Shown: positions 47,101 through 58,335, numbered from the stretch's first letter. The stretch is 64,000 nt of DNA from Elmis aenea (GCA_947652605.1 OX393577.1:54088108-54152107), one strand, 5' to 3'. Made by a program: numbers and translations. The notes: generated by a model not told the origin, from the sequence alone.

Positions 47101-47307
47101 AAATATAAAATCGCGTATATTAATCGCATCATCACTTAAAAAACTATTCTAAAAATAGCGAAAAGTGAAATTCACTGTTATCCATGCAGTAAGATTGTGG
47201 AGGTGCTCCCAATTTGGACGTTGATGGATTAATTATCAAGTATCCCCCACCTTATTAATCACTATAACACATTAACACCACGTGATGCGCGATGACGCTG
47301 GGCCTAC
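44136..47307. other. Probable intron, nothing firm
   Basis: AT-rich. It includes the weak N-terminal exon candidate at 46275-46331. A small direct repeat, aagtaacaataacaattgac, occurs at 46086 and 46125. The open frame 45859-46104 has no domain. Confidence 0.5.
46275..46331 (-). CDS. Candidate short N-terminal coding exon
   Basis: An ATG at 46331-46329 opens MSRRQSSLFEEEKKRLES before TAA. It is Lys/Arg/Glu-rich and lies downstream of the GC-rich exon in transcription direction. A weak donor-like gtctta overlaps the last codons. The resemblance to an N-terminus may be chance; no supporting acceptor was established. Confidence 0.18.
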   Translation of the reverse strand: MSRRQSSLFEEEKKRLES

Positions 47308-47476
47308 CTGTGGATTAAGGGTGAATCCACGTGCAGGGTTTATTTGCAGGAGGTGCACACTTCACGGACGCGGACCGACTGGACGCGCGAGACGCCATCC
47401 GTCCCATCCCGGCTATACATAGCGATACGGAGGAGTCAGCTCGGATATCACTGAGTTGCTCATATCGGCGACTCAT
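47308..47476 (-). CDS. Candidate first exon of Unc-89 (GC-rich)
   Basis: This is the only GC- and CpG-rich stretch in about 30 kb. On the minus strand an ATG at 47476-47474 opens MSRRYEQLSDIRADSSVS and continues to GRMASRASSRSAS, a Ser/Arg-rich sequence typical of protein N-termini. Two donors are possible. A gtgaag just after the ASSRSAS codons would keep it coding. A strong CACAG|gtaggc at 47308 lies just after an in-frame TAA and would make this a 5'-untranslated exon. The link to Unc-89 rests only on strand and position. Confidence 0.35.
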
Positions 47477-47870
47477 CTTAACTTATTTTTACGTGTTTTT
47501 TACATTCTGCGTAACACCGTCTACACGATTTTGTATTGTCTATGTTATTGTCCGTTTTTGTTTGTTTATTGCAGACATTTTTGTTTAAACTAAATCAGTG
47601 CCTAGTAAAACTAAAAATGAAACATTGTGATGATTTTCATAACTCACAAAATTTTGTTGAGAGGTAACGAACATGCATAACTTGAATTTTATTGTCTTTC
47701 GTTTGATTATTATGTGTTAATGTTAAAAACCAGGGTATCTAGATAATTTAATAAAGTATTATATTATACAGAGTGCCCCAATCTGCATGAGATTTCATTT
47801 ATTAATAATTATTTGTCCTGCGACGTTTATCAAAAAAAAGAATTTTACGTGTATTATTATTATACAGGGT

Positions 47871-48485
47871 GTCCCAGATTACATTTCCAGAATGGGGATC
47901 TCGCTTGTTATAAGAGATGCAGGTTTGTTTAAATAAGATGAATTATTCCCTAGTAAGAGGGGAGCCACAATCAATTTATAAAGTACAAAATTTCTCGTAC
48001 TTCAGATGTAAAAAAATATGTAAATGTCGAATTTCTTTTTTCTCTCGTAACTGTTTTGTTTTGATCATAAGATCAATTTTATTTGTACTTTCTTAAGGTA
48101 CTTTTTGATGTAGAATGTAACTGTTATTTTAGATTTTTTTTATCGCTTGCCATTTTCGAGATATTACCCCTAATTTCATTTTTTCTGATCACCATGCCTT
48201 TGTAGCGTTCTTGGGTGATGGTAAGAACATTGCCATCCTCATCCTTAATAAAAGAGGGGCCTAATATACTTCAAATTTCAAAATTGGTCCGCCTTCACGA
48301 CCAGTTCCGTAGGAGCGGAAATAATACTCAACTATGAATACGTTTTCCTCCGTCGAGAGACCCATTTCTAACAACGATTGCACAAGAATTCTTTTTCACT
48401 GCTGGGAACACGTACAGCTGGAGCTTTGTCTCGTCGACAAACACACATGCACGTTCTAATTGCTTGAGTTACAGTACTGTATATT
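47871..48485 (-). mobile_element. Internally deleted transposon encoding a DUF4817-like transposase end
   Basis: Starts tatacagggtgtcccagatt. On the minus strand an ATG at 48365 opens MGLSTEENVFIVEYYFRS YGTGREGGP, the N-terminus of insect Tc-like transposases of the DUF4817 type. After a stop, a nearby frame reads GPSFIKDEDGNVLTITQERY, the block that in full-length relatives lies some 200 residues later. The middle is therefore deleted. The right end, near 48485 (cagtactgtata), is poorly conserved. Confidence 0.75.
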
Positions 48486-48499
48486 TTGGTCCATACCGT

Positions 48500-49405
48500 G
48501 CATGGGAATAATAATAACAGATATCGCAAAAAAATACCAAGAAATAAGAAATTGAATAGATCAAGCAAGAGCAGTTACCAAACAACCAAATTGCCTATTA
48601 TGAGAATGTAAAATTACGAAAAACATTATTATCAAGCGATACATAAAGGTGGTAGTCAGTGGCGTACGCAGAAAAATATTTCGGGGGGGGATATTGTTTT
48701 AATTTGCAAAAATAATACTGACTTATTTCAAACGGGGCTTGGTAATGGTAAAATTAGAAATGACCTAGGGGCCAAGACACAAAAAGTGAGTTGTAAGGAA
48801 AAGGTGCGGGGGCCCAGGGGGCGGTAGCCTCCCAGTTAACAGTGCTATAGGCATTTTTTTTTTAAATTTTAAGGTCAAACGTACCCAAAAATTGCATTTA
48901 TCAGTAAAATATGCAAACATATTAAATATTTTAAATGTATTTTATTTGTTTGGAAATGCAGGAATTATAATTTCAGTCGTTTTCAAATTTTCGGGGGGGG
49001 GTTTATCCCCCTAATCCTCTCCCCTGCGTACGCCACTGGTGGTAGTACATATGGGGCAGAACTTTGGGATATAGGTCGATCGAAGACATAAAAAATGAGA
49101 GCAATGGAGATGGATTACTACTGGGCCAACAATTGGCCGTCGATGCTGCGGATACCCAAGAATGGACCGTGTACGGGATAAAATGGGTATAGATAAAAAT
49201 ATGATGGAAACAATAGAAGTTAAAAAAATTACTGTGGCCCAAAAAGAAATAGAAATGAGTGTCGCTATATAAAAGGAGAAGAGTACACTCAAGAAGGTAT
49301 TGGAAGCAGAATGTGCAAGAAGCAATGTCAGCAAAAAATCTGAATGATGATGACTGGAAAGACAGATTTTACTGAAAACTAGGATGCGAGGGACGTCGAC
49401 AGCCG
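48500..49405 (+). pseudogene. LINE reverse-transcriptase remnant split by a hAT MITE
   Basis: Frames read IDQARAVTKQPNCLL, VVVHMGQNFG (YGAELW in the next frame), MRAMEMDYYWANNW, PRMDRVRDKMGIDKN, and AKNLNDDDWKDRFY before KLGCEGRRQP. These are the successive landmarks of the C-terminal half of insect non-LTR ORF2. Several frameshifts and stops are present. A hAT MITE interrupts it at 48657-49038. Confidence 0.82.
48657..49038. mobile_element. hAT MITE with perfect target duplication inside a LINE
   Basis: Begins cagtggcgtacgcag and ends ctgcgtacgccactg. The octamer gtggtagt flanks it exactly at 48649-48656 and 49039-49046. Runs of g near both ends (cggggggg) make the termini locally GC-rich. 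Confidence 0.95.
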
Positions 49406-49633
49406 TAATCCAACTCGCCTACAGATATATAGAAAACGCCTGCAATAGCTATAATAATATTCCAATTAAACACATAGCAACATACCTACACATAATATTA
49501 TCATGTAATTTTCGCTTTATGATATGTCATAATTTTAAATATTTCTTGCAATATGGCGCTAGCTCAGGGCTTGTTAGCGCAATAGAAAATAGGTCGAAAC
49601 CAACATGGGGGGACTAGCGTCAACCAGCCTCTC

Positions 49634-50397
49634 ACAAGGGAACCTCACTTGGTGGTACTAAAATCGGTTGATGGGACTAAGATTTTCCGAAAGAAGATTG
49701 TGAATGAAGAAGAGTAGGTATCAGCTTTTTTGGCCCCGGAAACTTAAAACTTACCGTTGAAATTCAATTTTTATTTTTGAAAAATTGCACGAAATAGGTT
49801 AAACGGTTAAAAAATGTACTTGAAGTTGACATAAACTTGTAAATAATTACTGTTAAATCATAATGCTTTAGTGTTTTATTAACAAGATCCAAGTTTTCTC
49901 TTTAAAAGTAAGAATTCGTAATAAACAATAATTTGTTTAAATTTTTTGGCGCCAAATTCAAATTTAAAAAAATTTGCAATACCAGGTGTAAATGAACTCT
50001 GACTATTTGAGGTTATAGAAGTTAACCAAAATGTTGCTATTATACTCAAAATTGCTCCCACTTCCAAAAATGTAAAAATATACAGGGTGTTCCTCTTAAA
50101 ATAACAAAGTTAGGATCATTTCCGTCGAAACCGAAAGTGAAACAATTGTGTGCATGTGCTCAAAAAATCCGGTTTTCTACACATATCATATGTCTAAAAC
50201 GTTATTTATCTAAAACCACCTGGTATTTAATACCACTCTCCTTCGTGAAATTTTTCAAAAATCAAAATTGAGTTTCAACGGTAAGTTTTAAGTTTCCGGG
50301 GCCAAAAAAGTTGGTACTCTTCTTCATTCACGATGTTTTCTCGGAAAATCTTAGTCCCATCAACCGACTTTAGTACCACCAAGTGAGGTTCCCTTGT
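49634..50397. mobile_element. Foldback element, acaagggaacctc family
   Basis: The left end acaagggaacctcacttggt pairs with the complement at the right end (aggttcccttgt). Arms of about 150 bp also share gttgatgggactaagatttt and ttggccccggaaacttaaa. The middle contains a solo tatacagggtgttcc segment (50089). Confidence 0.9.
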
Positions 50398-50476
50398 CAG
50401 ACTATAAAATGCTGGATTTTTTTACCTTTGAGGTGCTAGCTTTTTCATGAGTGGCGCAATGTGGCTCCCCCTAAGG

Positions 50477-51270
50477 CAGTGGTTTCCAACCTTTTTGTAC
50501 CTCCGCCCCCCTTTTTCATAAAAAAAAATTGTGCCCCCCTCACTTTTCGTATCAATCTTATTTCATAAATACGGTTCTGATATAATAATTATTCAATGGG
50601 CTACAAAACAATATACCAATATACCATATTCTGTATTTTATTTCTGGCAAACACTAATGATTTAGACCGGCTTCAAAAATTGCAAAATAGGGCTATGAGA
50701 ATTATTTTACACTGTTCTAGATACACCAAAATTACTCTGATGCTGGATACTTTACAGTGGCTTAGTATTAAACAACGGATCATTTTTAATACGATTATTT
50801 TCATTTTTAAGATTATAAATAACCTGCTCCAAATTCTTTGTTAAAATATATAACCCAAAACTCTGATGTTCATAACTATCCGACTAGAAACTGTAAAGAC
50901 TTTAAATTGCCATTCAGGACACGAAATTACACACAAAATTCTCTTTTTTATAAAGGACTGAAATTTTACAATGATTTATCAAGTGAACTTAAAAGTGAAA
51001 CTAATATTGTAAGGTTTAGACGTAAGCTCAGTAGTCATATTAAGGAAAAGTTTTAAATTTTATATATTTATATATGTACATGTAATAAAATGTAAAAAAT
51101 AATTAGCAAATCGCTAAATAAATTACATTATTATATGAATAATCTGTATGAATAAAGTTCTTATTGTTTGTTTGTACTCAAAAATTACATTTTGGTAACA
51201 GCTGCGCGCCCCCCTTGTAATAGTCTCGCGCCCCCCTAGGGGGGCGCGCCCCACAGGTTGGAAACCACTG
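50477..51270. mobile_element. hAT MITE carrying a LINE 3' end, perfect target duplication
   Basis: Begins cagtggtttccaaccttttt and ends ggttggaaaccactg. The octamer ccctaagg flanks it exactly at 50469-50476 and 51271-51278. Subterminal cgccccc runs are in inverted order. A LINE 3' fragment fills the centre (50590-51180). Confidence 0.95.
50590..51180 (+). pseudogene. Non-LTR retrotransposon 3' end (RT C-terminus)
   Basis: The first frame has LDRLQKLQNRAMRIILHC and MLDTLQWLSIKQRI. After a stop and frameshift, YITQNSDVHNYPTRN and NSLFYKGLKFYNDLSSEL run to a normal stop near 51056. These are the terminal landmarks of CR1/Jockey-like RT proteins. A short 3' UTR with aataaagttcttattg follows, as in a 5'-truncated LINE insertion. 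Confidence 0.88.
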
Positions 51271-51278
51271 CCCTAAGG

Positions 51279-52200
51279 ACTAGGTATTTGGCGCAATGAA
51301 AAAATAGCTGAGATAACATAGTTGACGAACCTTAAATTCCACTATTTGTACCTTTTTTTTTCCATTTTTAAAATATTTGGGCAACATTGTTGTTAATAAA
51401 CAAATAGCAAGCAAAACATTTTTTACGTAGAACAGGAGCGTATTGGAAACCTTTCTAAAAATTACATACATTTCGTGTGGAAAGCTTATAAATATTTCAT
51501 CGTTATTTGTATTCATCAATGAAATAACAAAGTCGTTTGAATTTATGAACTTAATATGTTTTACCATAATTTATATTACATAGTGCACCAATTTTGTAGT
51601 CTATTTTAAGATGTGGCAGATCAACTGTGTGAATTATAAATATAGACGTACTTGCCAAAATACGCCCTCTCTTAATCGTAAACATTTAACTATTTCAGGC
51701 ATCCCGCCGACTTAATAACCCGAAATTGAGATATTTTTATAACTGCATACGGAATGGATTGCGTCAACCATTTCTTTTTTTTTTAAATATGACATACACA
51801 CACAGGATACCTCAGTAAGAGCTCCCTACGCCTACAAATTCTTTATTACAACTTTTGAGGTTACCACCAAGTAATTAAAGGGTCGTTAGTCCTTTTTATT
51901 TATGTTATTAGGTTTTGCCTATTTAGTATTTTTTTAAGTATTTTAAATTATAATTTATTTAATCGTTTCTTTTAAATTGCACCCTATACGGTACAAAAGT
52001 TTTTCGATTTACTGGTAATGAACGAAAAAAATGTACAGATGTAATATAAAGCATAAATTACATAAAAAAGAGCTATTTGATTAGAATATTCCATTACTTA
52101 TTTTTATAAAATTTATTTTATTAGCACCCCATATTCGTCGTCTTTAAAAATATAGGGAATTAGTTAAAAGAAAAATGATCTAAAATATAAAATATTATTA
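51279..52200. other. Intergenic, nothing recognised
   Basis: AT-rich. The minus-strand open frame at 51280-51567 shows no domain and is not supported. Confidence 0.55.
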
Positions 52201-52377
52201 TTATACAGGGTGTTTCAGATCACCCGTACCAGCACTTTTATTCGAAAATGCAAAGTCTGACAAAAATGGGGGAAAAAAATTTAGAATAAAAGTGCGTATG
52301 CAGAATTGACTGACGCTATAGCGATTTTCGTAATTAAACCGGAAGTGGTCAAATCCGCAAGTAACTTTAAAAACTTA

Positions 52378-54284
52378 TATACAGGGTGCACCACGACCCT
52401 GAGATTCTTCGATAGCTCCTTTATTAATGAAAATATCAAAAAATATTTAATACAAATATTGTGCGAACCTATTTTCTACATAACCTAAAATTATTTTCAA
52501 ATATACAGGGTGTTTCGTTTGACCGGCATATATAAAAATGTAATTTTTTTAAATAGAACACCCTGTATATTTTTACATTTTTGGATTCCTCTTAAAATTT
52601 ACTTTAAAAAATGTAAATGGTTATATAGGTTTTAAGTGAACCGTTTTCGTAAAATTTAAATTTTTATGAAATTTTTGAACGATACAGCACTTTCAATTTT
52701 TTTTAACATTAAAGTTATTTAAAAAAGCTGTAGTATTTCGTTTAAAAATTAAATTGACAATAGATTAATTAACACTTTGCGCTAACTACATTTAAAAAAT
52801 ATTATACAGGTTGTTTTTTACGCTTGGTCCAACTTGTGAAACTTTAAACATCGATAAGTCATTTTTCTTAAATGCAACACCCTGTATATTATTATATTTT
52901 CTTGTAGAGAATTTAATTGTCTTTCGAAATTATTAAGCATGTCCTATACCTAAAGTTAATATTTTTCGAGCTATCTCGATTTTTATTATTATTACTAAGG
53001 CAATCGAAATATTTTAAAGTCGGCCATGGAGGTAAGTCGAAATTTTTCAAGGAATTTTTAAACAGAAGAATAAAAAGAGCTGCAACTTTAATTTTAGGCT
53101 AAAAATGTACCCCATTTTTCCGAAATTTATTGTATAAATTGTTCAAGATTATGTCCTTGTTCTACGCACAGCCGTAGACGTTTTGTCTGAAAGACTCTAG
53201 CACCCTTTATAACATTTCGGGGGTTATACCATCAATAGCAACACAAATTCTGTTCTGCATATCTTCAGCAGTTGTTGGGGGGTCTTGATACACCTGTTTT
53301 ATGTGTCCCCACAAAAATAAATCGATAGGAGTAAGATCAGGTGACCTAGGTGGCCAGGAGATTAGTCTACCTCGCCCTATCCATCCATTAGGATATTCTG
53401 TGTTCGGCAACTGCATTACTTGCTGTGTTGCTTTTGATGGTATAACCCCCGAAATGTTATAAAGGGTAATAGAGTCTTTCAGACAACGTCTACGGCTGTG
53501 CGTAGAACATGAACAAGGATATAATCTTGAACAATTTATACGATAAATTTCGGGAAAAAGGCGTGGATTTTAGCCTAAAATTAAAATTGCAGCTTTTTTA
53601 ATTCTTTTATTTAAAAATTCTTTGAAAAATTACGACTGGCGTCCATGGCCGACTTTAAAATATTTCGATTGCCTTAGTAATAATAATAAAAATCGAGATA
53701 GCTCGAAAAATATTAACTTTAGGTATAGGACATGCTTAATAATTTCGAAAGACAATTAAATTCTCTACAAGAAAATATAATAATATACAGGGTGTTGCAT
53801 TTAAGAAAAATGACTTATCGATGTTTAAAGTTTCACAAGTTTGACCAAGCGTAAAAAACACCCTGTATAATATTTTTAAAATGTAGTTAGCGTAAAGTGT
53901 TAATTAATCTATTGTCAATTTAATTTTTAAATGAAATATTACCGCTTTTTTATTGTTAAAAAAAATTGAAAGTGCTGTATCGTTCAAAAATTTCATAAAA
54001 ATTTAAATTTTACGAAAACGGTTGACTTAAGACCTATATAACCATATACATTTTTTAAAGTAAATTTTAAGAGAAATCCAAAAATGTAAAAATATACAGG
54101 GTGTTCTATTTAAAAAAATTACATTTTTATATGTGCAGCTCAAACGAAACACCCTGTATATTTGAAAATAATTTTAGGTTATGTAGAAAATAGGTTCGCA
54201 TAATATTTGTATAAAATATTTTTTGATATTTTCATTAATAAAGGAGCTATCGAAGAATCTCAGGGTCGTGGTGCACCCTGTATA
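52378..54284. mobile_element. 1.9-kb near-perfect palindrome with transposase ends
   Basis: Ends tatacagggtgcaccacgac and the complement ggtcgtggtgcaccctgtat. The two arms of about 850-900 bp pair through a centre near 53331. Within each arm further tacagggtgt motifs occur at mirror positions (about 52501, 52558, 52807, 52878 and the matching right-hand sites). A loop of roughly 200 bp holds transposase sequence. The arms also share ccgaaatgttataaaggg and ctacggctgtgcgtagaaca. Confidence 0.95.
53110..53416 (-). pseudogene. Tc-like transposase C-terminal fragment in palindrome loop
   Basis: The 69-codon minus-strand frame contains GWIGRGRLISWPPRSPDLTP, IDLFLWGHIKQVYQDPP and CVAIDGITPEML. This is the final catalytic block of Tc/DUF4817-type transposases (WPPRSPDLTPxDFFLWG). 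After a stop it would continue RVLESFRQNVYGC in the arm. The opposite arm carries the same GITPEML tail in the other direction. Confidence 0.85.
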
Positions 54285-54529
54285 ACCATCCGGTTTTTAT
54301 TGCATAATTAGAAGATATTTGATAAATAAAACCTTTTTTGAATTTTTTTTTGATTATCAGTAGGTATAGTTTGTAATCCATTGGACCTAAATCATAACAA
54401 TATTTAAAACCCTATTTGCATGAAACTGACTTCTGGACACCCCCTTTTTTCTTTAGTTTTGTATGTAATTAAATTAAGTTTTAGACATACGATATTTGTA
54501 AGAAACCCGATTATTTGAACAAATGTACA

Positions 54530-54875
54530 CTATTGTTTCACTTCCGGTTTCGCCGGAAATGACCCCAACTTTGTTATTTTAAATGGAACACCCTGTATAT
54601 TTTTACATTTTTAGAAAGAGGAAGCAATTTTGGATGCAACTGCACTATTTTGATTACTGTTTATACCCTCAAATAATTTTTGGACGAAAACATTTTTTTT
54701 TTTAATTGAGTGTGAGACATTTTTTTTTAAACGGAATGGTAGTGGTACATTAAACAAACTATTGCAGTTGTATTCAAAATTGCTTCCTCTGTTCAAAAAT
54801 GTAAAAATATACAGGGTGTTCCTTTTGAAATAACAAACTTTGGGTAATTTCCGGCGAGACCTGAAAGTATTGCTT
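54530..54875. mobile_element. Short foldback with internal TACAGGGTG motifs
   Basis: Arms pair from cacttccggtttcgccggaa on the left to tttccggcgagacctgaaag on the right, centred near 54695. Each contains aaatgtaaaaatatacaggg or its complement. Similar single arms are at 33790-33870 and 50062-50140. Confidence 0.82.
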
Positions 54876-55386
54876 TTATAGCAACCCCATTTTAACAGTA
54901 GACGTTAAAATAACTACACCTGACTTTAGACAAAAGATATATTTTCATTTAGTTTACCATATAATAACTTGCATGAGGATGCTTTAAATCGTATAAATAA
55001 AAGTGGTACACATTAGCATCGGGTGTGTAACAAATACAAATTTAACTTTTACAATCATTCCGACGCACTAGTATGAGTAAGAAATTTTAAGAATAAAGTA
55101 GGTGTAATTTACAATATTTTCAGAATGTATTTCATTCGGATTTGTTGTGTAAATACGTATTTTTAACACAATTTTGTGAGTTTTAATTATAAAAATTACT
55201 TAATTTTAAAGAGATTACGCTTAAGTAAAAAAATTAACTAAAAAAAATTTATACAATTTAGGTTAATAAATATCTAGAACTTGTCTATTTATTTTAGCTG
55301 GTTCATTATAAATTAAAGTATAATATAGCAGATTTTCTTGTAAGTAAAATGAAACAATGTTTCCATTAAATATTATATTTGTAGTT

Positions 55387-56022
55387 TATACAGGGTGTGT
55401 AAAAATTGGCGGAAGCGCTACACATGGCGATGTTCTTCGTAAAATTCCAAGTCGAAAATCTTAATACGAAAATGTGGTACCATGTTTGCTGTATCTGCAA
55501 GAGGTCCTTAAAGTTTTGACATTTAGTCCTTTAATAAGCGTTATTATTTAATACTTGCAAATGAAAAAGCTGCAATTTGGAATAAAAATAAATTTCGAAT
55601 ACTATTTTTTCCTAGACGTTGTGTTCTTCCTTTCAAAAATTGGTGTTGAAAATATGTAAATCACTGATTTGAATGAAAATAATACATATGGCAACATTGT
55701 CATTAGCTGTCATCTCTGTTTTTCTAGTAATTATTTCTACTTTGTGTTAGACGATACCTAAAAGTGTACAGCTATGTTTACGAACTGAAGGCTTTCAGTT
55801 CGAACAAAAATTGTAAATACCTATGTAAAAATTATTGCTGATAAAAAAATGTCCAAACGCAAATCAATGTATGCAATGTTGCCAATTTTTTTTTCCTTTA
55901 AATGGTTCCTGAGGCCATAGGAAGCATGGTACAACATTTTTGTATCAAGATTTTCGACTTAGAATTTTAGGAAGAACATCGTCACGTGTAGCGCTTCCGC
56001 CAATTTATACACACCCTGTATG
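55387..56022. mobile_element. Foldback, gcgctacacgtggcgatg family, copy 2
   Basis: Same element as 28346-28975 with the same ends and internal order (tggcggaagcgctacac on the left). The two copies differ by scattered substitutions. Confidence 0.93.
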
Positions 56023-56608
56023 TATATAGTTTATACACAAGAGACTAAACCAATTTTCTTTTATTATATTTTTTTTATTACTCACTGATAAAAAAATTAT
56101 TTCTGTGTAATAATGTTATTAATTGTCTTGCTATTTATCGCCCAATTATCAAAATAAGTGTTGTGTTCCACATAGGTACTATTGAAAGGGGAAACATTCG
56201 AGATAAACTAGAATTCCCATTAAAAAAAAGTTAAAATCTAGTCATTTATCTCATAATCTTAGCTCAATTTAAACAAATAAAAATAATAATTTTATTCAAT
56301 GTAAAATATTTACAACTGTTACCTTAGCAAGTTTTTTTTAAGTGTAGTAACTACAACATCGAAATAATAAAGTTTAAAGTTTGACTAACTTTTGTTTTTG
56401 ATTATATCAAGTACGCCATGGAATTAAAGTCGTTCTACAAAATAAGTAACTTCTGTTTCATTTAACCGACTTTACATCTCCTACGGTTTAAAAGTTTTTA
56501 ATGGCGAGCCTCGAATTTTGAAAAAACTTACAAAAAAGTATTACATAATTCGAAATAAATTAAAGTGACTTTTATAACACTAATATTATAAAAAAATTAT
56601 TAGATTTG
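56023..56608. other. 3' flank of the SIAH-like gene
   Basis: AT-rich. It holds a minus-strand AATAAA at 56297-56292, a possible polyadenylation signal about 310 bp beyond the stop. Nothing else. Confidence 0.5.
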
Positions 56609-58084
56609 CTATTGATTATTTCTAGCTTCTATTTTCAGTTTTATCACTTCACGTTCGTTAATTTTTGCCATTTCTTCTTTTGGAATTTTCAAAGTGTAAC
56701 TGACCCAATAATCACAAAATTTAGCCGGTGACAGTTTGTAAGATCGCTTACAACCATTTGAAGAGCCAATTTCCACAGTAAACAAGTTGTTGCGAGAGGT
56801 GAAGCTTGGAATTCCATACAGATACACGTACAGATTTAGTTCTTTGTTGGTTAAAGCATTGAAGCAACAATTCATTACCTCATTGTTTGCAATTAAAACT
56901 TTACGAGAGTGCTGAATCCCACGATAAATGATCCACTCGGTGGAGATTTCTATTGGAAACTGTGGATGCTTTTCGTTCATGTGTTCAACAAAACCTTCTT
57001 TATATCCTAACCAACTACACCCGTACACAAAACATTTGTATATTCTATTTGAGCAAATTATTTCGTGACCTCTAATTTTCCTGCAAGAATATTTTTCTTT
57101 ACAGTCTTGCCACCTGCAAGAAAATGTAATGGTGTCTGCCAAACTTTCCAAATCGAACACTCTTGAAAACGTTAGCCCTTTTTCTCTGCATATTTTGCAT
57201 TTATCATTCACATAACCTGTGCAATCAGTGCAAGAGATATGACCAACTGGGCACTTGAAAATCGGTGGTGCCATACAAATACCACAAGTGGGACAAGTTA
57301 GCCGACGTTTTTTTATTTCTTCTTTTTCATTTAGCAGCTGAATGGGGATAATCAACTCGATTTCGCAAACAATCTTATCAGGATGCTTTAAAACACCACA
57401 AAGCGCTTGCGTATCAATGATTTGAGAAGTTTTTTCATATATGCCAAAATCTTGTTCAAAATCGGATAACGTTGGTTTTTCTCCCAGGTCGAAGATTAAT
57501 TTTTTGTCATAATTTTTTAGAACCGTCCGATACGTGATGTGGTACACTTGGTGATTTGGCCCTATATGGGTGACGTTAAGGTAAATATTCGATTCTTCTG
57601 CTGAATAACCGGTTTGGATCATAAATAACAGACCTTGCTCCAAAAGAAGCAAGTTTTTCTCTTGTAAATCGTGGAAATCTATTTCAAACCATGCCCTTTG
57701 TAACAGAAAATGAGGATGTTCCTGTTTGTAGTGTTTGATCATTTCATTGGCTGTTCCTACCCATGTGCAGGATCCATTTTTACCAAACGGACAAAGATAC
57801 GAACGGCATGGACAAACAATTTCATGTTCTATGTTGTTAAAAGAAATTAGCTCGTCGCAACCATATGAACGATACCTGCAAGGAAAACTTGCTAAAGTGG
57901 CCAAGTCTTCGAAAGCCTGATGGCGTTTAAGTGGTGCATCTTGAAGGGCAATATCCGTAGAACATCTCCCACAAACACTGTTTCCATCCACGTTAACTCT
58001 GATCGGAGCTACAGATAGATAGCTGTGACACTCCACGCACACTAATTTGTTTAAAACACAATCTGGTAGTATGAAGTTATTCAT
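56609..58084 (-). CDS. SIAH-like E3 ubiquitin ligase, two zinc-finger modules
   Basis: An intact 491-codon intronless ORF with an ATG start. Module 1 has a degenerate RING-like start (CVEC at 16-19, CGRC at 38-41). A SIAH-type zinc finger follows (C69, C76, H87, C91/C93, C98, C105, then the HYKQEHPH histidines near 117-123) and a beta-rich domain. Module 2, from about residue 263, begins CPTCGICMAPPIFKCPVGH, then CTDC and CKIC, a fuller RING. A second SIAH finger (CRWQDC to HMNEKHPQF) and a substrate-binding-like domain complete it. SIAH/Sina proteins ubiquitinate bound targets, and module 1 may have lost E2 binding. An AATAAA on the minus strand at 56297-56292 may be its polyadenylation signal. 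No muscle link is implied. Confidence 0.85.
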   Translation of the reverse strand: MNNFILPDCVLNKLVCVECHSYLSVAPIRVNVDGNSVCGRCSTDIALQDAPLKRHQAFEDLATLASFPCRYRSYGCDELISFNNIEHEIVCPCRSYLCPFGKNGSCTWVGTANEMIKHYKQEHPHFLLQRAWFEIDFHDLQEKNLLLLEQGLLFMIQTGYSAEESNIYLNVTHIGPNHQVYHITYRTVLKNYDKKLIFDLGEKPTLSDFEQDFGIYEKTSQIIDTQALCGVLKHPDKIVCEIELIIPIQLLNEKEEIKKRRLTCPTCGICMAPPIFKCPVGHISCTDCTGYVNDKCKICREKGLTFSRVFDLESLADTITFSCRWQDCKEKYSCRKIRGHEIICSNRIYKCFVYGCSWLGYKEGFVEHMNEKHPQFPIEISTEWIIYRGIQHSRKVLIANNEVMNCCFNALTNKELNLYVYLYGIPSFTSRNNLFTVEIGSSNGCKRSYKLSPAKFCDYWVSYTLKIPKEEMAKINEREVIKLKIEARNNQ

Positions 58085-58335
58085 TTTACGGTCATCACAG
58101 CCGACTTGATACTAACATTATTTTTTTCATGTCGCACATGTATTAGTAATAACGAATGGTGAAGGTATTTAAGTACTTTTGGAGATCAATGTAAATATTG
58201 ATATCGGATGACCTAGATTAATTATAGAAATTATGGAAAACAGTAATGACCGTGTGTTTAGATCGTGAAGTGCCAGTGGCGTACTTAAATTTGTACAACA
58301 GATACAATAACAATTAATATTTATTTGTTAGGTCC

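Noticed and set aside
48368..48568. 66-codon hydrophobic frame proposed as a gene
   Set aside because: It overlaps the DUF4817-like transposon end and the start of the LINE remnant; the N-terminal transposase reading beside it explains the region better.
49003..49334. Two overlapping minus-strand frames of 79 and 107 codons
   Set aside because: They are antisense to the LINE reverse-transcriptase remnant, which explains the open frame.
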